From NCBI GenBank assembly GCA_002254405.1, contig NJDH01000065.1, positions 1 to 8,637 of the forward strand: DNA of 8,637 bases, written 5' to 3'. Positions 5,333-8,637 of the stretch are shown here, in pieces. The notes below the pieces were generated by a model that was not told the origin of the DNA, did no database searches, and worked only from the letters and a program-made list of their open reading frames with translations. Source of the DNA: Candidatus Altarchaeales archaeon ex4484_96 (GTDB lineage: Archaea > Altiarchaeota > Altiarchaeia > IMC4 > QMZM01). Each line of letters begins with the position of its first letter. The first letter of the stretch is position 1. A program made the position numbers and the translations under genes.

Positions 5333-7254
5333 TTAATATGATAGACACCCCCGGTCACGTTGACTTCGGCGGGGATGTTACCCGGGCTATGAGGGCTGTT
5401 GACGGCGTTATAGTGGTCGTGTGCGCGGTTGAGGGTGTTATGCCGCAGACTAAGACAGTAATCAATCAGGCTCTTAAAGAGAACGTTCGACCTACTTTGT
5501 TCATCAACAAAGTTGATCGCCTGATTAATGAGCTGAAGCTTTCACCTGAGGAATTACAGCAGAGGTTTCTGAAGATAATAAAAAACGTCAACAAGCTAAT
5601 CAAGCAAAGACAGCCTGAGGAGGTGGATTGGACGGTTAACGTGGAGGGCGGCTCTGTTGCCTTCGGCTCAGCCTACCATAACTGGGCTATTTCTGTTCCT
5701 TACATGAAGAAATCCGGCATAACCTTTAAGGACATAATAGACTTATGTAACGAGGAGCGCCAGAAGGAGCTCGCAGATAAGGCTCCAGCGCACGAGATTA
5801 TGCTCAACATCGCGGTCAAGCACCTGCCCAATCCCTTAACCGCTCAAAAGAAGCGTATACCCCAGATATGGAAGGGGGATATGGACTCTGATATAGCGAA
5901 GTCGATGATAGCCTGCAACCCGGCGGGTGAGCTGGCTATGATGGTCACAAACATCACGGTCTTCGATAAGAGAGAGGGTGAGGTCGCGACAGCCAGGATT
6001 TTCTCGGGTCGCGTTGAGCAGGGACAGGATGTTTATCTCGTCGGCTCAAAGAAAACCGAGAGAGTGCAGCAGGTAAGCTTTTATATGGGTGCCAGCAGGG
6101 TGAACACCGACTCGGTTTGCGCTGGCAACATCGTGGGTATCACGGGATTGAAAAGCGCTACCGCAGGCGAGACCGTATCAGTGAAAGACATCAAGCCCTT
6201 TGAGGGAATGATTCATGTTTCCGAGCCTGTTGTGACAATAGCTGTTGAGGCCAAGAAAACACAGGATTTGCCTAAGGTTATCGAGGTCTTGCGCCAGGTT
6301 TCCAAGGAGGACCCTACTCTCGAGGTGAAAATAGATGAGGAAACCGGCGAGCATCTGCTGTCTGGCATGGGCGAGCTGCATCTTGATGTCATAGTCAACA
6401 GAATCAAAGACGGTGGCCTTGATATCGAAACATCACCCCCTATTGTGGTTTACCGGGAGACTGTTACCGGGGAATACGGCCCGGTGGAGGGTAAAAGCCC
6501 GAACAAGCATAATAAGTTTTTTTTCGAGGTAGCTCCTCTTGAGGAAAGCGTTTATCAGGCTATGGTTGAGGGCAAAATCGAGCAGGGTAGGCGTAAAGGC
6601 AGAAGCAAGGATATCAGGAAAGAACTTGAGGAATACGGCATGAACCGGGATGAGGCTGCGAGGGTGATTGACGTATACCACGGCAACATGATGCTTGACA
6701 TGACTCGGGGTATTATTCATCTTGATGAGATTATGGAGCTCATTTTTGATTCATTTGAGGATGTCATGGATTCATCTCCTTTAGCTAATGAGCCCGCATC
6801 CAGGGTCAAGATTAAGCTGGTGGACGCTAAACTGCACGAGGACGCTATTCACCGGGGTCCGGCCCAGGTTTATCCGGCGGTGAAAAACCCCATACGCGCC
6901 TGTATTCTGGCGGCTAAATCTGTTGTTTTGGAGCCGGTTCAGAATATCTGGATTGATGTTCCCCAGGAGTATATGAGCCCTGTTACAAGAGAGATTCAGC
7001 GCAGGAGGGGTGTTGTCAACGACATGAAACAGAAGGATGAGTTGATGACTGTGGAAGGTAAGCTCCCGGTAGCAGAATCTTTTGGTTTCGCTGGCGACAT
7101 CAGAAGCGCATCGGAGGGTCATGCTCTGTGGTCAACCGAGAACGCGGGCTTTGATAGGGTTCCCACGGAATTGCAAAACGATATCATCTCGCGGGTGCGC
7201 CAGAGGAAGGGCTTAAAGAGGGATGTACCTAAGCCGTCTGATTATATGGAGTGA
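5329..7254 (+). CDS. fusA: Elongation factor EF-2, main body (frame-disrupted)
   Basis: This frame carries the rest of EF-2. Its first in-frame candidates are TTG 5329 and ATG 5338, but coding homology extends upstream through GKDY at 5317-5328, so neither is a natural start. Counting from 5329, G3 is DTPGH (6-10), G4 NKVD (60-63) and the G5 GSA lies at about 112-114. Further on are EVKIDEETGEHLLSGMGELH and SPNKHNKFFFEV. LHEDAIHRGPAQVYPAV contains the His that is diphthamide-modified in archaea and eukaryotes (codon 6850-6852). The end is AGDIRSASEGHALWSTENAG and RKGLKRDVPKPSDYME. All five EF-2 domains seem complete apart from the gap at the fragment boundary. Adding the fragments and the missing 12 residues gives roughly 730 residues, the family norm. 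The gene lies 9 nt after rps7, in str-operon order. Confidence 0.94.
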   Translation: MINMIDTPGHVDFGGDVTRAMRAVDGVIVVVCAVEGVMPQTKTVINQALKENVRPTLFINKVDRLINELKLSPEELQQRFLKIIKNVNKLIKQRQPEEVDWTVNVEGGSVAFGSAYHNWAISVPYMKKSGITFKDIIDLCNEERQKELADKAPAHEIMLNIAVKHLPNPLTAQKKRIPQIWKGDMDSDIAKSMIACNPAGELAMMVTNITVFDKREGEVATARIFSGRVEQGQDVYLVGSKKTERVQQVSFYMGASRVNTDSVCAGNIVGITGLKSATAGETVSVKDIKPFEGMIHVSEPVVTIAVEAKKTQDLPKVIEVLRQVSKEDPTLEVKIDEETGEHLLSGMGELHLDVIVNRIKDGGLDIETSPPIVVYRETVTGEYGPVEGKSPNKHNKFFFEVAPLEESVYQAMVEGKIEQGRRKGRSKDIRKELEEYGMNRDEAARVIDVYHGNMMLDMTRGIIHLDEIMELIFDSFEDVMDSSPLANEPASRVKIKLVDAKLHEDAIHRGPAQVYPAVKNPIRACILAAKSVVLEPVQNIWIDVPQEYMSPVTREIQRRRGVVNDMKQKDELMTVEGKLPVAESFGFAGDIRSASEGHALWSTENAGFDRVPTELQNDIISRVRQRKGLKRDVPKPSDYME

Positions 7255-7264
7255 GGGTTGAGCC

Positions 7265-7274
7265 TATTTTTATA
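7265..7274 (+). promoter_or_regulatory. Possible TATA box of the EF-1A promoter
   Basis: TATTTTTATA lies in the 95-nt gap before EF-1A. It resembles the archaeal TATA element. With the usual offset of about 25 nt, transcription would start near 7295-7300 and give a leader of about 50 nt. No clear BRE is visible upstream. The run of five T could alternatively help terminate the upstream transcript. This gap is by far the longest after rps14, which fits a separate promoter for a highly expressed gene. Confidence 0.4.
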
Positions 7275-7297
7275 GACTTAAACACATTACTAATCCG

Positions 7298-7317
7298 TAT
7301 TTACGATTCAGTAAATA
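7298..7317. repeat. Perfect inverted repeat in the EF-1A leader
   Basis: TATTTAC and GTAAATA are exact reverse complements, separated by the 6-nt GATTCA. The element lies 20-odd bases downstream of the TATA-like box, about where transcription should start, and 19 nt before the Shine-Dalgarno site. It could be a dimeric repressor site or an RNA hairpin at the mRNA 5' end. The stem is AT-rich, so RNA stability would be modest. Confidence 0.55.
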
Positions 7318-7336
7318 ATTACGAGGCGAGACAAAA

Positions 7337-7343
7337 AGGAGGT
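7337..7343 (+). promoter_or_regulatory. Strong Shine-Dalgarno site of EF-1A
   Basis: AGGAGGT ends 6 nt before the ATG at 7350. It is the only full-consensus ribosome binding site in the window and decides the EF-1A start, because the open frame extends upstream to a GTG at 7251 without homology. Confidence 0.88.
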
Positions 7344-7349
7344 ATTAAT

Positions 7350-8621
7350 ATGGCTGAGAAACCACATATAAATCTAGTATTTATTGGACACGTTGACCAT
7401 GGGAAGTCCACTCTTGTAGGTCGCTTACTCTATGAGCTGGGTGAGGTGCCGGAGCAGGTTTTGAAGAAATACAAGGATGAGGCTGAGAAACTGGGTAAGG
7501 GAACCTTTGAGTTTGCTTGGGTTATGGATTCTCTCAAAGACGAGAGGGAGAGGGGTTTGACTATTGACGTAGCCCATAAGAAGTTCAGCACAAACAAGAA
7601 TTTTTTCACTATCATTGATGCTCCAGGTCACCGGGATTTCGTTAAAAACATGATAACCGGCACTTCTCAGGCGGATGCTGCTGTTTTGGTTTGTTCTGTG
7701 AAAGACGGCGTTCAGCCTCAGACGAAGGAGCACGCGTTTTTGGCTAAGACTTTAGGCGTTAGGCAGTTGATTGTGGCTGTTAATAAGATGGATGCAATCA
7801 ACTATGATGAATCAAAGTATAAGGAGGTTGAGGAGCAGGTTGGTAATCTTTTGAAGAGCATCGGCTATAAGCTGGATGAGGTTCCGTTTATCCCTACCTC
7901 GGCTTATAAGGGTGATAATCTAAAGGAGAAGAGCGCTAATATCTCTTGGTATAAGGGTCCGACTTTAATTGAGGCGCTTGATAAGCTTACGGTTCCCGCA
8001 AAACCCATCGATAAGGCGTTGAGATTGCCTATTCAGGATGTTTACACTATCACTGGTGTTGGTACTGTGCCTGTGGGTAGGGTGGAGACTGGTGTGATGA
8101 AGCCCGGTCAGAAGCTTGTTTTCATGCCTTCGGGTGCAACCGGTGAGATTAAGACTATTGAGATGCATCATGAGCAGTTGTCTGTGGCTAACCCGGGTGA
8201 TAACGTGGGCTTTAACGTGCGGGGCGTTGGTAAGAACGACCTGAAAAGAGGCGATGTTGGTGGTCCGGTTGATAATCCTCCGACTGTTGCTGAGGATTTC
8301 ACGGCTCAGATTGTTGTACTTCAGCATCCGTCTGCTTTGACGGTGGGTTATACGCCTGTGTTTCATGTGCACACGGCTCAGGTGGCTTGTCAGTTTATTG
8401 AGTTGGTTAAAAAGATTGATCCGAAGACTGGTCAGGTTGCGGAAGAGAATCCTCAGTTTCTGAAGACTGGTGATGTGGCTGTGGTTAAGGTTAAGCCTAC
8501 GAAGCTTTTGTGTATAGAGAAAGCGAAGGATTTCCCTCAGTTGGGGAGGTTCGCGATTCGGGATATGGGCAAGACTGTTGCTGCGGGGATGGTGATTGAT
8601 ATTACTCCAAAAAAGATTTAG
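7350..8621 (+). CDS. tuf: Elongation factor EF-1A (EF-Tu homologue)
   Basis: EF-1A delivers aminoacyl-tRNA to the ribosomal A site with GTP. The 423-residue protein is full length. The G domain has G1 GHVDHGKS (13-20), G2 in RGLTIDVAHKKF (Thr 71), G3 DAPGH (90-94), G4 NKMD (145-148) and G5 TSAYKGDN (183-190). Domain II includes LRLPIQDVYTITGVGTVPVG and GRVETGVMKPGQK. Domain III includes GYTPVFHVHTAQVACQF and GRFAIRDMGKTVAAGMVI. The ATG at 7350 follows AGGAGGT at ideal spacing and begins MAEKPHINLVFIGHVDHGKS; the 33-residue upstream extension to 7251 is not homologous. T-ending codons such as GGT, GTT and GCT are frequent, especially in the last third, as expected for a very highly expressed gene. 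A T-rich tract follows the stop. Unlike EF-2, it is undamaged. Confidence 0.97.
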   Translation: MAEKPHINLVFIGHVDHGKSTLVGRLLYELGEVPEQVLKKYKDEAEKLGKGTFEFAWVMDSLKDERERGLTIDVAHKKFSTNKNFFTIIDAPGHRDFVKNMITGTSQADAAVLVCSVKDGVQPQTKEHAFLAKTLGVRQLIVAVNKMDAINYDESKYKEVEEQVGNLLKSIGYKLDEVPFIPTSAYKGDNLKEKSANISWYKGPTLIEALDKLTVPAKPIDKALRLPIQDVYTITGVGTVPVGRVETGVMKPGQKLVFMPSGATGEIKTIEMHHEQLSVANPGDNVGFNVRGVGKNDLKRGDVGGPVDNPPTVAEDFTAQIVVLQHPSALTVGYTPVFHVHTAQVACQFIELVKKIDPKTGQVAEENPQFLKTGDVAVVKVKPTKLLCIEKAKDFPQLGRFAIRDMGKTVAAGMVIDITPKKI

Positions 8622-8637
8622 TTTTTTTTTCTTTTTT
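8622..8637 (+). terminator. Oligo-T transcription terminator
   Basis: T9-C-T6 begins directly after the EF-1A TAG stop. Archaeal RNA polymerase terminates at U-rich tracts without needing a strong hairpin. AAAAAAG at 8609-8615 is complementary to CTTTTTT at 8631-8637 and could form a weak A/U stem. The window ends inside the tract, so its full length is unknown. It suggests that any rps10 downstream is not simply co-transcribed. Confidence 0.7.

Noticed and set aside
5315..5345. Intron, intein, selenocysteine readthrough or ribosome bypass in EF-2
   Set aside because: Introns, inteins and bypass sites add sequence, but here sequence is missing. Readthrough of the TGA at 5330 meets TGA and TAG at 5339-5344.
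6433..7122. Minus-strand open frames opposite EF-2
   Set aside because: They lie entirely within strongly conserved EF-2 coding sequence and carry no domain signature.
7251..7349. N-terminal extension of EF-1A from a GTG at 7251
   Set aside because: The added 33 residues match nothing in EF-1A, overlap the EF-2 stop, and the ATG at 7350 has a perfect AGGAGGT site.
1..8637. tRNA/rRNA genes, CRISPR arrays, insertion sequences, attachment sites
   Set aside because: Nearly every base is in a translation gene; no cloverleaf, spaced repeat array, transposase or terminal repeat was seen in the short gaps.

Overview
This window is an archaeal translation gene cluster, read entirely on the + strand. 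Archaeal marker genes fix the domain: the RNase P protein Rpp29/Rnp1, eS4 (S4e), an aIF1/SUI1 factor, EF-2 with an archaeal diphthamide-site context, and EF-1A. The order uL22, uS3, uL29, aIF1, Rnp1, uS17, uL14, uL24, eS4, uL5, uS14 is the conserved S10/spc order of euryarchaeal-type genomes. I cannot name the lineage; a DPANN, Altiarchaeota-like or other euryarchaeal genome would all fit.

Layout: 1-202 is the 3' end of rpl22. 202-4478 is a tight run of rps3, rpl29, aIF1, rnp1, rps17, rpl14, rpl24, rps4e, rpl5 and rps14; rps14 is only 50 codons. Most junctions are 1-nt overlaps (TAATG) or gaps of 1-9 nt. The larger gaps are 32 nt before rpl29 and 66 nt before rnp1. At 4481 the usual spc order breaks. 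Instead of S8-L6-L32e and so on, the distal part of the str operon follows: rps7 (4481-5089), EF-2 (5099-7254) and EF-1A (7350-8621). The rps14-rps7 gap is only 2 nt, so the join looks like a real co-transcribed unit. EF-1A has its own 95-nt leader with a TATA-like box, a perfect 7-bp inverted repeat and a strong Shine-Dalgarno site. A T9-C-T6 tract directly after its stop looks like an archaeal terminator.

The main oddities are two broken translation-factor genes. EF-2 lacks about 34 nt between the G2 (RGITI) and G3 (DTPGH) motifs and changes frame there. aIF1 keeps its first zinc half-site (CPKCGLPK) in one frame and its SUI1 body in another, with about 16 nt missing, including the expected second Cys pair. 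Both lesions cause the same frame change. Other points of interest are a long uS3 C-terminal extension ending in a compact module, the S10/spc-to-str junction, and the EF-1A leader palindrome.

Together the genes encode small- and large-subunit ribosomal proteins, an initiation-fidelity factor, a tRNA-processing subunit and both elongation GTPases. No RNA genes, CRISPR arrays, mobile elements or minus-strand genes were found. No intergenic stretch exceeds 95 nt.
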